Assembly: GCA_003254905.1 (NCBI GenBank)
Contig: QANU01011901.1
Coordinates: 1,985,367 to 2,049,366 of the forward strand
Direction of reading: 5' to 3'
Origin: Nissolia schottii
Lineage: Eukaryota; Streptophyta; Magnoliopsida; Fabales; Fabaceae
DNA: 64,000 bases
Below the pieces are notes generated by a model. The model had not been told where the DNA came from and did not search any database. It worked only from the letters and a program-made list of their open reading frames with translations. The position numbers were made by a program, and so were the translations under genes. Positions 49,521 to 60,089 of this stretch are shown one piece after another (the first letter of the stretch is position 1; each line of letters starts with the position of its first letter).

Positions 49521-51815
49521 TTAGTTATAATAAAAAATTATTTGTATGTATTTAGGTGAGGAAAATAATATCACGACGGTGAGAGCTCGTAGAGAAGATG
49601 ATACCGTAAATCCACTGAAATACGTCTTGAAATAAGTTTCTTGGACCAATGCTGTTATTAGAAAATTGCGAGCCTCAAGAAATTTCGCGTTCATTGACTC
49701 AACTAGATTTGTGGTCATATGAGAACAATGACGTCCACCATCGAATGCACAAATCCACTGTTCTCGAGGGATCTTATCAATCCAAGCGGCATATGCCTCA
49801 GAATGCTGACGGAGATGTTCATAACGCCGATTGTACTGCTCAACGGTGCTCGAATACCCTGCAAAAGAAGCGCCCATAAGCTCATGCTTAACCCCTAACA
49901 TTTTAATTTACATGGGAAAATGTAACCTTGGTTTATTACAAAATGTAACTTACCAATTTTCGATGAACTTCACTTTGAAGTGGCGGGCAAAATTTTGTGC
50001 AATGTGTATGATACAAAACAGATGGTATGCCCACAAACCACCCATTCGTCGTACGGCAGATTTTATGGACTCATGCCGATCAGATATCAAGCTAATGAGT
50101 CGCCCTTCTGGTAGGGATTGCCGCAAATTGTGCAAGAAAAAAAATCATGCATCTGCAGTTTCACCCTCGAAGATCGCAAATGCAATGGGAACAATTGATT
50201 GATTGTCATCCTGAGTTAACGCCATCAACAAGACACCCTTGTATTTTCCATACAAGTGTGTCCCATTTACCTGGACCATTGGCTTGTAGTGATTGAATGC
50301 ATTTATGCACGGACCAAAACCCCAAAATGCACGTCGAAAAGTACGCGCATCTGTCCTAACAGATCCATCAACGCTGTAAGCTTCAGTCGTATCAACATCC
50401 CATGTGCATGATGGATCAAAATGTTGTAATGCAATAACCAATATGGCAAGTCATTGCATGATTGTTCCCAATTTCCATAAACTTGTGCAATTGCATTTTG
50501 CTTCGCAAGCCAAGCTTTTCTATACGATGGGCAGTATCCTTCACGATCCATAACATTTGCTTGAATTGACTTCACCGACATTGTTGGCTTCACCCTTATC
50601 TGCGCCAGAATCATGCCAGCAATCTTAACAGAATTCAACTTTGAGTGGTCACGAGTAAGCCACTCTGCAAGGCAAGTGTGAATGCCGTTGTATCTTGTGA
50701 CCTCCCAATAATAACTATTTTTCTTCAGGGATGTCCTAATAAGCCATTGACAACCTTGGCCAAACTTCTTGCATTTGCAGAAGTAAGTCACCGGTTCTGA
50801 CTCTTTTATTTTGTAGTCGGCCTTGACACACAAGCAATGGCTTGCAACGGCTTCCCTAACTTCATCCCTGCTTGCAAAGAATTTTCCTTTGTACAGCTCA
50901 TCGCTAGCAAAATATTCATTATGCAGATCTCCTAATTCAGTTGCACGCATCCCCCCAATATCATATGGTTGCAAGAATGTGGGTGTATCCTCGGGCTGTG
51001 AATTTCGTTCGTCGTCTATATCAACAATTGACACATCAATTAATTTCATGTAATAACAAACAATCAAAATAAGGCATTCAACTGTGATAAACAGATTTAT
51101 AGTTCTGATATGCAAGATCCTCATAATGAGGCAAGCATAGAGCATACTTTGCATTTCTATCAATGTACATACATAATTTAGCCATAAATAAAGTTAGCAA
51201 TTTGAGTTACAATTACATAATCCCAACCATTAACAATAATCAAAAACACAAATATTATCATAGTTTTTATTGGCCCTAAATTTATATAACAATACCTGAA
51301 TCATCGTCCGATCCATCGCATTCAGACATGTCACTTTCGTGTTCGCTCCAACTTCCATCACCTTCTTCCTCTGCCCAGAACTCATCATCTTGATGATGCA
51401 ATTTGTTTGCGTTTGGATTGCCGCTTAACTCCTCATTCATAGTTGACGCCTCTATGAATTTCGCGTACAAATCAATACAACTCAAGTGTGTCTTATATGT
51501 TTCATACTGACAAAACATATGTTGCACTTAAGCGTCGTTTGATATTGTTATAGGCCGATATTTTGTCAGCCCATTTAAGAAAGACACTGGCGATTTGTAT
51601 CTTATTCTCTTCACCCTCTTTTGAAAATGATGAGAAATTACACTACACAAGTCGGTGAACGAAATAGACGGCCACAGGATAATGACCTCGGCCTTATGCG
51701 GACTAACAAACTCGACACCCTCAACATTATTTTTTGTAACTGAACCATCATAAAAAATATATGCAGCAATCCCTCCCCTATCCATTTTTTTGTATCTAAA
51801 CAAAAATGTAAACAC
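49521..51815 (-). pseudogene. MULE (MuDR-family) transposase, broken
   Basis: Reading inward from 51815: an N-terminal region (VEGVEFVSPHKAEVIILWPS), a TAA stop near 51525 and an acidic linker to about 51294. A probable intron follows, with donor GATTCAG|GTATTG and acceptor near 51020. Next comes a MuDR DNA-binding region with a Cys-containing CKCKKFGQGCQWLIR. A frameshift near 50445 precedes the MULE transposase domain (FDPSCTWDVDTTEAYSVDG, VNGTHLYGKYKGVLLMAL, GETADA). That domain has an in-frame TGA at 50145-50147 where Trp is usual, then SLISDRHESIKSAVRRMGG and, after a further gap, REQWICAFDGGRHCSHMTTN with LVESMNAKFLEARN. The first catalytic Asp (usually DGTHLYGKYKG) is Asn here (AAT, complement of 50265-50267). 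The C-terminal SWIM zinc finger is missing. The element is dead. Confidence 0.88.
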
Positions 51816-52146
51816 ACTAAGAAGAATGACAGATTATAAGAGCAGTGAGAGAATAATAACAGAATAACAATAAAAGCAAAGTGATAGAATAGAAGAGGAA
51901 GATGATTGAAAATGAGGAAGAGGGAGTGTGTGAAGTGGTGGGGAGATATCAGATCCTCCACCCTTTTTATAGTGAAAGTTTCCCGGGTAATTTACGGACA
52001 GTCAAATTTTGTCCTGAAATCGGCAAAGACCGGACCAATTTCAGTGCAAAAAGTACTGCTGTCAGGGGCTGAAATCGGCCAAAAATACGACAATTTTAGA
52101 ATAAAAGTATTTCAGCCCTTTTATAAAATAAAAAAAAAAGTGTTTT

Positions 52147-52185
52147 GGGGCTGAAATCGGCTGACCTTGGGCCGATTTCAGCCCC
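52147..52185. repeat. 15-bp perfect inverted repeat in the MULE right subterminal region
   Basis: GGGGCTGAAATCGGC at 52147-52161 pairs with GCCGATTTCAGCCCC at 52171-52185 across a 9-base loop. A shorter relative, CTGAAATCGG...CCGATTTCAG, lies near the left end at about 48932-48962. Confidence 0.9.
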
Positions 52186-52299
52186 CTAATGCTGCCGATT
52201 TCAGCCCAAATTCCTATACATCTGTAATTAATTTATACCCATTTTCAAAAATAATTTCTCCCAAAGCCATTAACATGTAAAAAAATCCATTTTGGTACC

Positions 52300-52921
52300 C
52301 TTTCCCAAAAAATTGTCAGGCTACCAAGTACTATTCTTTTCTGAAGAGCTATGCTAAATGACACAGGATGAAATGCACAAATTCAAGTTGGCTATGATGA
52401 AAAAGTAATAACAAACTGAAGAGAGAGATAAACATGATTTTGATTCAATAATAATAAACTAAAAGTAACATCATTGGTTACTAGTTGTTTGTAGTTTTCG
52501 TGTGATGATTTTTCCGGCCATAAAGCATTGCTCTTTTGAAATCGTAAAAAAATTGACCAATCAAAGGTTTTGTATCAAAGTGATGGAAAAAATAAATCTT
52601 GCATGCAAATAACCATTTCTCAAAGGAAAATGCCTTATAGCCTAAAACTTGGTTTCGTGCGGTCACAACGAATATATATTATTGGTCATTATCCTTTGAT
52701 TTTCGGGTAATCTTAATTTTCTCCCACCCCTGTTTATTTTCACTTAGACTATTACAAGCTGTACTTAGAATTCCAGTATCTTCCTCAAACGAAACTTGTC
52801 TAAAACTATCTATAGGCGGTAGTGGTTGGGTTATTGATGCGAGATAGATCCAAAACAAGGGGGGTTCTAATTCTAATCCAGAAACTATCTGTATATATAT
52901 ATTTCACAAAAACGTGAAATC
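52300..52921. other. Intergenic spacer between the MULE and the plastid insertion
   Basis: No gene. Contains the left member (52541-52586) of a ~45-bp direct repeat whose second member lies beyond the plastid insertion. Confidence 0.5.
52541..52586 (+). repeat. Left copy of a direct repeat flanking the rpoB fragment
   Basis: The segment containing AATTGACCAATCAAAGGTTT and TGTATCAAAGTGATGG recurs, with a few differences, at 53863-53908. Confidence 0.75.
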
Positions 52922-53575
52922 AAAGTAGGTGGTGATAAAGTATCTAGGAGACATGGAAATAAGGGTATCATTTCAAAATTTTTGTCTAGACAAGATATGC
53001 CTTATTTGCAAGATGGAAGACCTCGCTGATATGGCCTTCAATCCATTAGGGGTGCCGTCGCGGATGAATGTTGGACAAATCTTTGAATGCTCACTCAGAT
53101 TAGCGGGAGATATGCTAGATAGACATTATCGAGCATCACCCTATGATGAGAGATATGAGCAAGATGCTTTGAGAAAACTAGTATTTTTGGAATTATATGA
53201 AGCCAATAAACAAATATCAAATACGTGGATATTTGAACCTGAGTTGATGGTAAAATACATGGGCGTTCCAGTGGGCATCATGCACTTGTTCCACAACAAC
53301 CCCTCAGAAGAAGGGCCAAACAAGGAGGACAACGCGTAGGTGAGATGGAGGTTTGGGCCCTCGAGGAATTTGGTGTTGTTCATATTTTGCAAGGGATGCT
53401 TGCTTATAAATCTAATCATACTAAAGCTCGCCAAGTAGTACTCGGGACTACGATCATGGGAGGAACAATACCAAAACGTGGAGACGCTATAGAATCTTTT
53501 CAATTGCTCGTTTGCTATTGGTTTGTCAAACTTTTGGGTTGCTTTTCACGAAAAGCCTTCGAGCTAAGTAGTAGT
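52922..53575 (+). pseudogene. Plastid rpoB fragment in nuclear DNA (NUPT)
   Basis: Plus-strand frames spell consecutive pieces of the plastid RNA polymerase beta subunit: [31 protein letters not shown], then after a frameshift [53 protein letters not shown] and IFEPE. A deletion of roughly 100-150 bases follows. The match then resumes with the equivalent of [19 protein letters not shown] in a broken frame and, from 53345, [19 protein letters not shown] and [18 protein letters not shown]. Similarity fades after about 53560, just short of the normal C-terminus. Frameshifts, stops and substitutions show it is an old, non-functional nuclear copy of plastid DNA. It covers the C-terminal quarter of rpoB, including the clamp and hinge region. 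Confidence 0.92.
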
Positions 53576-53862
53576 TTCCTTTCTCAAAATCGCAAATGTA
53601 AATGACAATGTTCTTATACGAATTTTTAAATGAAACCTTTGCATTGTTGGATCAAAACTTTTAGAAGTCCTTGAATAGTTACAAAATTAGCACATGAAAA
53701 CCGATAAACAACTAGTACTCCATTTATTTTTAAATAATTGTTTACTTACTCAGTTTAAATATCATTAATCACTCATTCAGATTTAAATAGTTGTCCACAT
53801 TTTGTACTTGTTTTCGGTTTTTGGGTGCTATTTTTTCACATAGAACATTAATTTTTTTTTAA

Positions 53863-53908
53863 AACCGTAGAAAATTGATCAATCAAAGATTTTGTATCAA
53901 AGTGAGGG
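53863..53908 (+). repeat. Right copy of the direct repeat flanking the rpoB fragment
   Basis: Contains AAAATTGATCAATCAAAGAT and TTTGTATCAAAGTGAGGG, parallel to the left copy at 52541-52586, about 1.32 kb apart. Confidence 0.75.
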
Positions 53909-56355
53909 CAAATATATATATATNATTGATTTTTTCCGTTGGGTAATGAAAAACCCAAAACTCAATGGTAATGGTAATAGAGGAACAAATTAGAGCCTAA
54001 TAAAACCGCAGTAAATGGATCGTAGAATGAAAAATTGTGTCCTGCTTGATACTGATGTTAGTAAATGGAGAACTACCTTGACCTGAGTATTTATTGTTGT
54101 TTCAAAGAGAATTGAGAAGTGTCTCGGTAGCGTTTGATAATGATGTTAATTAGTACAAACTCTCATGTATGAGTATTTCAGAAGTGTCAAATCCTAACAA
54201 GCAACAACATGAATCGGGTACTCTTGTATATCCCATGTCCGGTTTAAGGAAATTAGAGAAAATAGTTAGGAAAAATAAACTAAATTAAATTAAATTAGAA
54301 GGTAAAACCCATTTTTTATATTCATGCTTAGGCTATAGTTATTTGAGAAATTATAAATTCTACAGAATCATGTGCGTGTATCGGTTACTAATTTGTAATT
54401 CATCTATCTTTAGCTTATTGACCAAACAGGAAAAGAACACAACAAAATAATTTATTCTATGAGTGTAACAATGCTTGGAATGAGGCAGCTCTTTCCTCCC
54501 TTTCTCTGTAATCTTATTGCCGTTGTTTGCTAAAAATAGAAGAGCTTTTGTTTGGTGGATTAAATAATGGAATTGACCCAACAATAAATATAAATATTCC
54601 ATCGAATTGAATCAATAGAAAATTGTACTATTTCCTTTCCCAACAATATTATTTTCTTCTTGAATTGAAGAATAAATTTGAGAATCCATCATTCACCTGG
54701 GGACCATATTTTTTATTTTATTTTTTGCATCATGTTGTTAGTGAAAAAAGTGCTAGGACAGAAGGAGGACTCGGAAATGAGAAAATTTTGGGGGTGATTC
54801 AGCTATACATGATTTCTTGGGACGCTCTCAAGTCGGTAGCAAGGATAGAAAAGGAAATTTCAGTGGTAGAGTCTAGTCTGGGGAGAACTGGAGAAAATGT
54901 ACCAAAAACCAGTTCTAGAAAAGGCTATATTACAAGTCAGCCACTGCCTAATTAATACTTAGTATTGAGTACTAGCATTATTTATTAATTGTACCACCCA
55001 ATTTGAGATTAAATAAATATGAGTTAAGTTGATCCATCCGTTTTAAATACTATTATATTGTACTTATCTAATTATAATTTATTATCACACTCATTATTTG
55101 AATAATCATCCAAATAAAATAAAAAAAAATTATATTGCAAATACATCAAAATTAAATTCTTTAAAATATAGACAATAGTAATTATTTACTTTCAGTTATA
55201 CCTCTATTAAATGAAAGCAATAAAAGATAGAATATGAAATAATTAATTACTAGTAAAAGTAAATAAGTGTTCTTAAATTTTTTTGGATTTTGCTAAAGTT
55301 AATTAATCAATGAATGCCATTAAATACATATAATTTTTCATATTTTTCAATACAAAATTATCATATATATATTTTTTTAACCAATATTCCTTTTAATAAA
55401 TATCCTTAAAATATTTGTTAGTAAAATTTAACTTTTATAAATTTAATTTTTTAATAATTTCTTTAATATTTGATTATGATAAAAGAATTACAAAATAATT
55501 ACTAACTCATGGTCAGTTGAAATAATCATTTCATTGAGTTTGAACCTAATAATAAAATAAATGGTGTGGGAAAATTTATATCCTATTTGAAAAGAATTTT
55601 TTTTTGTGTAATTTTACAATATTACGTAAACTACTAATATGTCTTAAATTATACAATAAACAATATTTTAGTTCTTTAGCTTGGGATCATCCTATGAAGA
55701 TCACACAAAATTTTTTACAATAAATAATATTTATTTATGTGTGCAATATCATCATGTCAATACACACATATTTATTATTAGACAAAATTTTAATAAAACT
55801 TAAATTTTTTAAAAAAAATTATTTAATGATAAATATGTGCATGTTGGTATCATATGTAACACAAAAATGAAACTTTTCATCATAAAAACTAACAAATTTA
55901 ATCACGTTATAAAAAGACAAAATTATAAACATTTAAATTAAGTGTTATTAATTTTAAAAAGTTTCACATATTTAAATTTTGTATGTCTTAATCTTGATAA
56001 TATACATTTTTTTAAATATAATATGATTCATTCTGGCGGAAGACATAGATGGGTATACATATGCTGACATTTTCTATACGAAAATGATTAAAAAAGGGAA
56101 ATCTCCACATAAGATATGACACATTCTCTCTCCCCCTTTCGTCATATCAATTTATGATTTTTTGAGCATCCCCACCTCACAGTCTTCAAGCTAAGGAAGA
56201 CAAGAGAGAGAAACTGGGTAAGGAAGGGGGTTAAAAGGTAGATTCTTCTTAGCCAAGCCCAAGCCAAACGGCCCACATGGCCAGACAGACACGGTTAAAT
56301 TGTGTGTGAGAGAACAGGACTTCCCTTCCCTCCCCTTTTTCTTCTCCGTAGAAAA
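53909..56355. other. Intergenic, no supportable gene
   Basis: A 110-codon plus-strand ORF at 54623-54955 has no recognisable domain. The stretch 55000-56030 is extremely AT-rich. An ambiguous base is at 53924. Confidence 0.45.
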
Positions 56356-56359
56356 TACC

Positions 56360-56683
56360 AATAAATAAAGGCACCTACACATTGTGCTAACGCTTGCACC
56401 TCTCTCGCTTCACTATTCTCTCTTCCTTCTCCCAATGACTCTCCCACCGTTTCACTCTTTCTCTCCCAAACTTTGAGCCTTTCTGTTTAGGATCCCTTGT
56501 CTCTGCTCATAGACCTCACCCCATTTGCTCTGCTTTTTTGCTTCCAATCAATCTACCAAGGAAGAAGCTCTGTTTCTCTGTTTCCCAGATCTATTTCTAT
56601 TGCTCTTTTTTCCTTTCCTGGTTTTTTTTTTCTTCATTGTCGTTTCAAGTTGCAACCTTTTGTTTTTGTCGGCGGTGTAAGAG
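56360..56683 (+). promoter_or_regulatory. Core promoter and 5' leader of the HIPP gene
   Basis: An AATAAATAAAGG TATA-like box at 56360-56371 is followed by a CT-rich leader (about 56398-56470). A 13-codon upstream ORF (MTLPPFHSFSPKL) occupies 56435-56476. These are typical plant features, assigned by position only. Confidence 0.5.
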
Positions 56684-58448
56684 ATGAGTAGTAAAGAAGA
56701 ATTTTTGAAGATACAGGTACTGACTTCCATCACAACCTCCATGTTTTTTTTGTTGGTTCAAATCCTCCGCTTTATCATTTGAATGGCTACTTTTTTTTTT
56801 CCTTGTGTTTTGTACATTTCTGATAAAGTAACAAGTTTTGTCCCGTTTTCCTTTATTTCTGGTTATCTCACAAATGAGACTTCTCTTTATTCTGTTTTGA
56901 TTTGTTGGATTGCTTGTGCATGCAGAAATGTGTTCTCAAAGTGAACATACACTGTGACGGGTGTAAACAGAAAGTGAAGAAAATCCTGCAGAAAATTGAT
57001 GGTACGCTCTTCAAAATTAAAATCTTTATGATTCACATTAAATCAATTGAAGATTAAAAAAAAGAAAAAAAGAAAGTGTGCATTTCATTTATTATCTTTT
57101 AAGAAGTGGGTAAAAAGTAAAAATAAAAATCTCAGCCTGGCAAACCATATCTTGAATCTGAGGGCCTCTGTTTGTGTGTGAATTAATTGGAAAAACAGGG
57201 GTGTTTACGACTGAGATAGATGCAGAGCAGGGGAAGGTGACGGTTTCAGGGAATGTGGACCCCAACGTTCTCATCAAGAAGCTTTCAAAATCAGGGAAAC
57301 ATGCAGAGCTCTGGGCTGCACCCAAACCAAACAACAACAACAACAACAACAACAATCAACAGAACCAGCTCGCAAACCAGTTGAAGAACATGCAAATCGA
57401 CAACAAAGGGCAGAATCAAAAGGGTGGTGGAAACAACCACCCCAATAACAAGGGCGGTGGTCACCAAGGACCAAATCCCCAGCAACAGCAACAGCTACAG
57501 CAGCTACAGATACAACAACAGCAACAACAGCAGCTGCAGAAGCATCTTCAACAGCTTCAGCAGATGAAAGGGTTCCAAGATCTGAAGCAGCTGCCTCAAT
57601 TCAAGGACATGAAGCTTCCGCCCCACCCTCCTCAGCAGCAGAACCCCAACCCCAACGCCAAGGCCGTCAAGTTCGACATCCCCGAAGACGACGAGGACTT
57701 CAGCGACGACGAGTTTGATGACGAAGACGACGAGGACTTCGATGACGAGTTCGATGATGAGATGGAGGAGCTTCCGTTGAGCAAGATGAAGCCCCCTATG
57801 GGGGGGAATGGCGCCCCTATGATGTTTGGAAATCACCCGCAGATCATCAATGCCCAGAAGGGCGGTTCAAACGCCGGAGGCGGAGGGGGTAACGGGAAGA
57901 AAGGCGGTGGACCTGTGCCTGTTCAAGTACACGGAATGGTCGGTGGAAACGATGGTAAGAATGGCAATAATGGAGGAAAGAAAGGAGGTGGGGGCGGAGG
58001 AGGAGGTAACAATCAGAATCATGGAGGAGGGAACAAAAACAATGGTGGCGGTGGTGGCAAAAATGGAGGCGGGGCACCAAATCCAAATGGGAACAATGGT
58101 GGGGGAAACAAGAATGGTGTGAATGGGAATGGGAATGGGAATGGGGGTAAAAAGGGAAATCCGATGGGAGAAGGGGGTGGTGGTGTTCAAGTTCAAGCTA
58201 TGAACAATGGATTCCATAACATGGGCGGTGGTCACCCTGCAGCAGCCATGGCCATGGCCATGGCCCCTGCTAGGGGTAATGCGGGGCCCCCAATGGGCAA
58301 CATGAGCATCCCAATGCCAATGAACAACCACCAGATGGGCAGCATCCCTGCAGCTGCAATGAACGGTGGTGGCGGCGGAGGAGGCGGTGCCGGTGGTGGC
58401 TACTTCCAAGGTGCCGGCGGCCCCGATGCGATGCCGGGGAATCCCTAC

Positions 58449-58480
<32 letters not shown>

Positions 58481-58652
58481 GCAGTACATGGCTGCCATGA
58501 TGAACCAGCAGAGGGCAATGTTGATGAACCAGCAGGTTGCAAGGCAGCCTCCTGCAGTCAATTACATGTATGCCCCTTACACATACCCTCCTCCTGATCC
58601 ATACACCCACTTCTTCAGTGATGAGAACACTTCTAGCTGCAATGTCATGTGA
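56684..58652 (+). CDS. Heavy-metal-associated isoprenylated plant protein (HIPP) with Gly/Asn/Gln-rich tail
   Basis: Three exons: 56684-56716, 56926-57001 and 57199-58652, giving 520 residues. The start ATG opens [11 protein letters not shown], typical of the HIPP32-34 group. One HMA domain covers about residues 12-75: [20 protein letters not shown] with metal-binding Cys21 and Cys24, then [20 protein letters not shown]. After [14 protein letters not shown] comes a long low-complexity region: a poly-Asn tract, Gln-rich stretches, an Asp/Glu-rich block at about 195-230, and extended Gly/Asn-rich sequence with Lys-Gly-Gly repeats. A second Gln run (about residues 450-460) follows. The C-terminus CNVM is a CaaX box, so farnesylation at Cys517 is expected. 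HIPPs bind metal ions and act at membranes or the nucleus in stress and development. From memory the positional counterpart is AT5G19090. Large minus-strand ORFs in this exon are composition artefacts. Confidence 0.93.
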
Positions 58653-59331
58653 ACAAGATGAAATTGGGATCCTCGGCGGCGGTGGTTCAGTTATGGCTGC
58701 TTCAGCTGCTCTCTTCTGTTTCTAAATTGATGCAATATTATATACAATGGAAATGAGTTTTTCAACTTTAATTTGATTTTCATCCTAAGTTAAATTTAGG
58801 GGTGGTTTCAATTACCTTAGGGGGAGAGTAGTTTTATAGAGTTTATAATATTAATTAATAGTATTATTTGGGGGTAGTAGGCTAGTAGCATGAGATGAGA
58901 TGGAGATGGAGATGGAGATGTAACTCGATGGGACTTATCCCCCCATGACATGTGATATGTCTATATGTTGTTTATAAGTTGCCAAACAGAAATAAAAGAC
59001 TTGAGCACAAGGGTAGCAAACAAATGAAGTAGGGAGCTGGGGTTGATGATGAACAAAATCCCCTTCTCTCTTCCTCATTTTTCTTAGAAATTTTAATTCT
59101 CGTCTCTTTTTGGCACTCCTGCATAGCTTTGAATGTGAGAAGGAGAAATCATGGATGGATGGATGTGCACACACCATATGATCAGTTGAGTTGGGCCCAC
59201 ACACAAGCCAAACAGTGTGATATTAAGCCAGTTCAGTTCTGATTGAGTGGGCTGGGGGCCACACCGGTCATCATAGCCATCCACATTTGTCATAGACGAA
59301 GACGCCGAATCATCTCTCGTGAACGTTTAAT

Positions 59332-59345
59332 CCCCCCCCCCCCCC
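59332..59345 (+). repeat. Poly-C homopolymer run
   Basis: Fourteen or so consecutive C residues in otherwise AT-rich DNA. Confidence 0.9.
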
Positions 59346-60070
59346 AACAAAACATAATAAAATAAATTGTAATATGCTAAATAATACATTTGGCGCAATG
59401 TTTTTGCAGCTAGCTAGCTTAGATTAACTAACTCCTTGACTTGATGATATGCCTGACGCTGCAAATGGGCATGAGTTGACTGTCTTCTGAGTGATGAGTT
59501 TTACTAGTTCCGTAGCTGGAATCATTCTTCTACCAAATCACCTACCTTTCTTAAAGCCTTGCGTGCATTTTGCCATTCTAAAATAGAGGTTGGTTGTGGT
59601 AACACATTGTATTCGCACACCATTTTACATATAAATTTTGTAACAAGGTAGTGATGTTATAATTTTTTTTAAAAAAATTACAAGTTAGATTTATTAAATT
59701 AGTAATGTAGTGTAGGGTGGGTGGTTCAGGCTGCTGGCATTGAAAGTTGGAAACACTCGAGGGGTGCAGTGATGGCTCCTGGCAGTGGTCAGAGAAATGA
59801 GCCCGTAAGAAGGATGAAGTGGGATTGGTCATGTCCTACTACTCACTCACGGAAGCGTAACAACGTGAGCAAGGTTGTTTTTGACAGAGACTACTTAACT
59901 ACTTTTCATTTTTTCTCTTATGTGAATGTAAAATCTAACGGCGTACGTTTGACACCTTCTCCCACCACCGATAACTATTCTTTCTTGTAAGCGTCTAGTC
60001 TTTTCAATTTCAACACACTTTGTTTATTGATTATAAAATAAAAAATGGGGGAAGGGGAGGACCCCACCTT

Positions 60071-60089
60071 CATGATGATAATCATCATG
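60071..60089. repeat. 19-bp perfect palindrome
   Basis: CATGATGATAATCATCATG reads the same on both strands around a single central base. A related TGATGATCATCA palindrome lies about 50 bases downstream. Confidence 0.9.

Larger units (their letters stand above)
48840..52299 (-). mobile_element. MuDR-like (MULE) transposon, degenerate, about 3.5 kb
   Basis: The ends are imperfect inverted repeats. The left starts near GGTATCAAAGCATTTTGG (48840) and contains GAAATTTTACAGATGTATGG. The right, read inversely from 52299, starts GGTACCAAAATGGA and contains TTAATTACAGATGTATAGG. Subterminal hairpins built on CTGAAATCGG occur at both ends (about 48930-48962 left, 52147-52185 right). A broken MULE transposase fills the interior on the minus strand. 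Exact borders and a target duplication could not be resolved. Confidence 0.75.

Noticed and set aside
54623-54955. 110-codon plus-strand ORF between the rpoB fragment and the HIPP gene
   Set aside because: No domain, hydrophobic start from AT-rich codons, and no promoter or splice context.
57867-58610. 247-codon minus-strand ORF and several smaller ones inside the HIPP last exon
   Set aside because: They are shadows of the Gly/Asn/Gln-rich coding strand; repetitive codons suppress stops on the opposite strand. The plus-strand product has a clear HMA domain and CaaX box.
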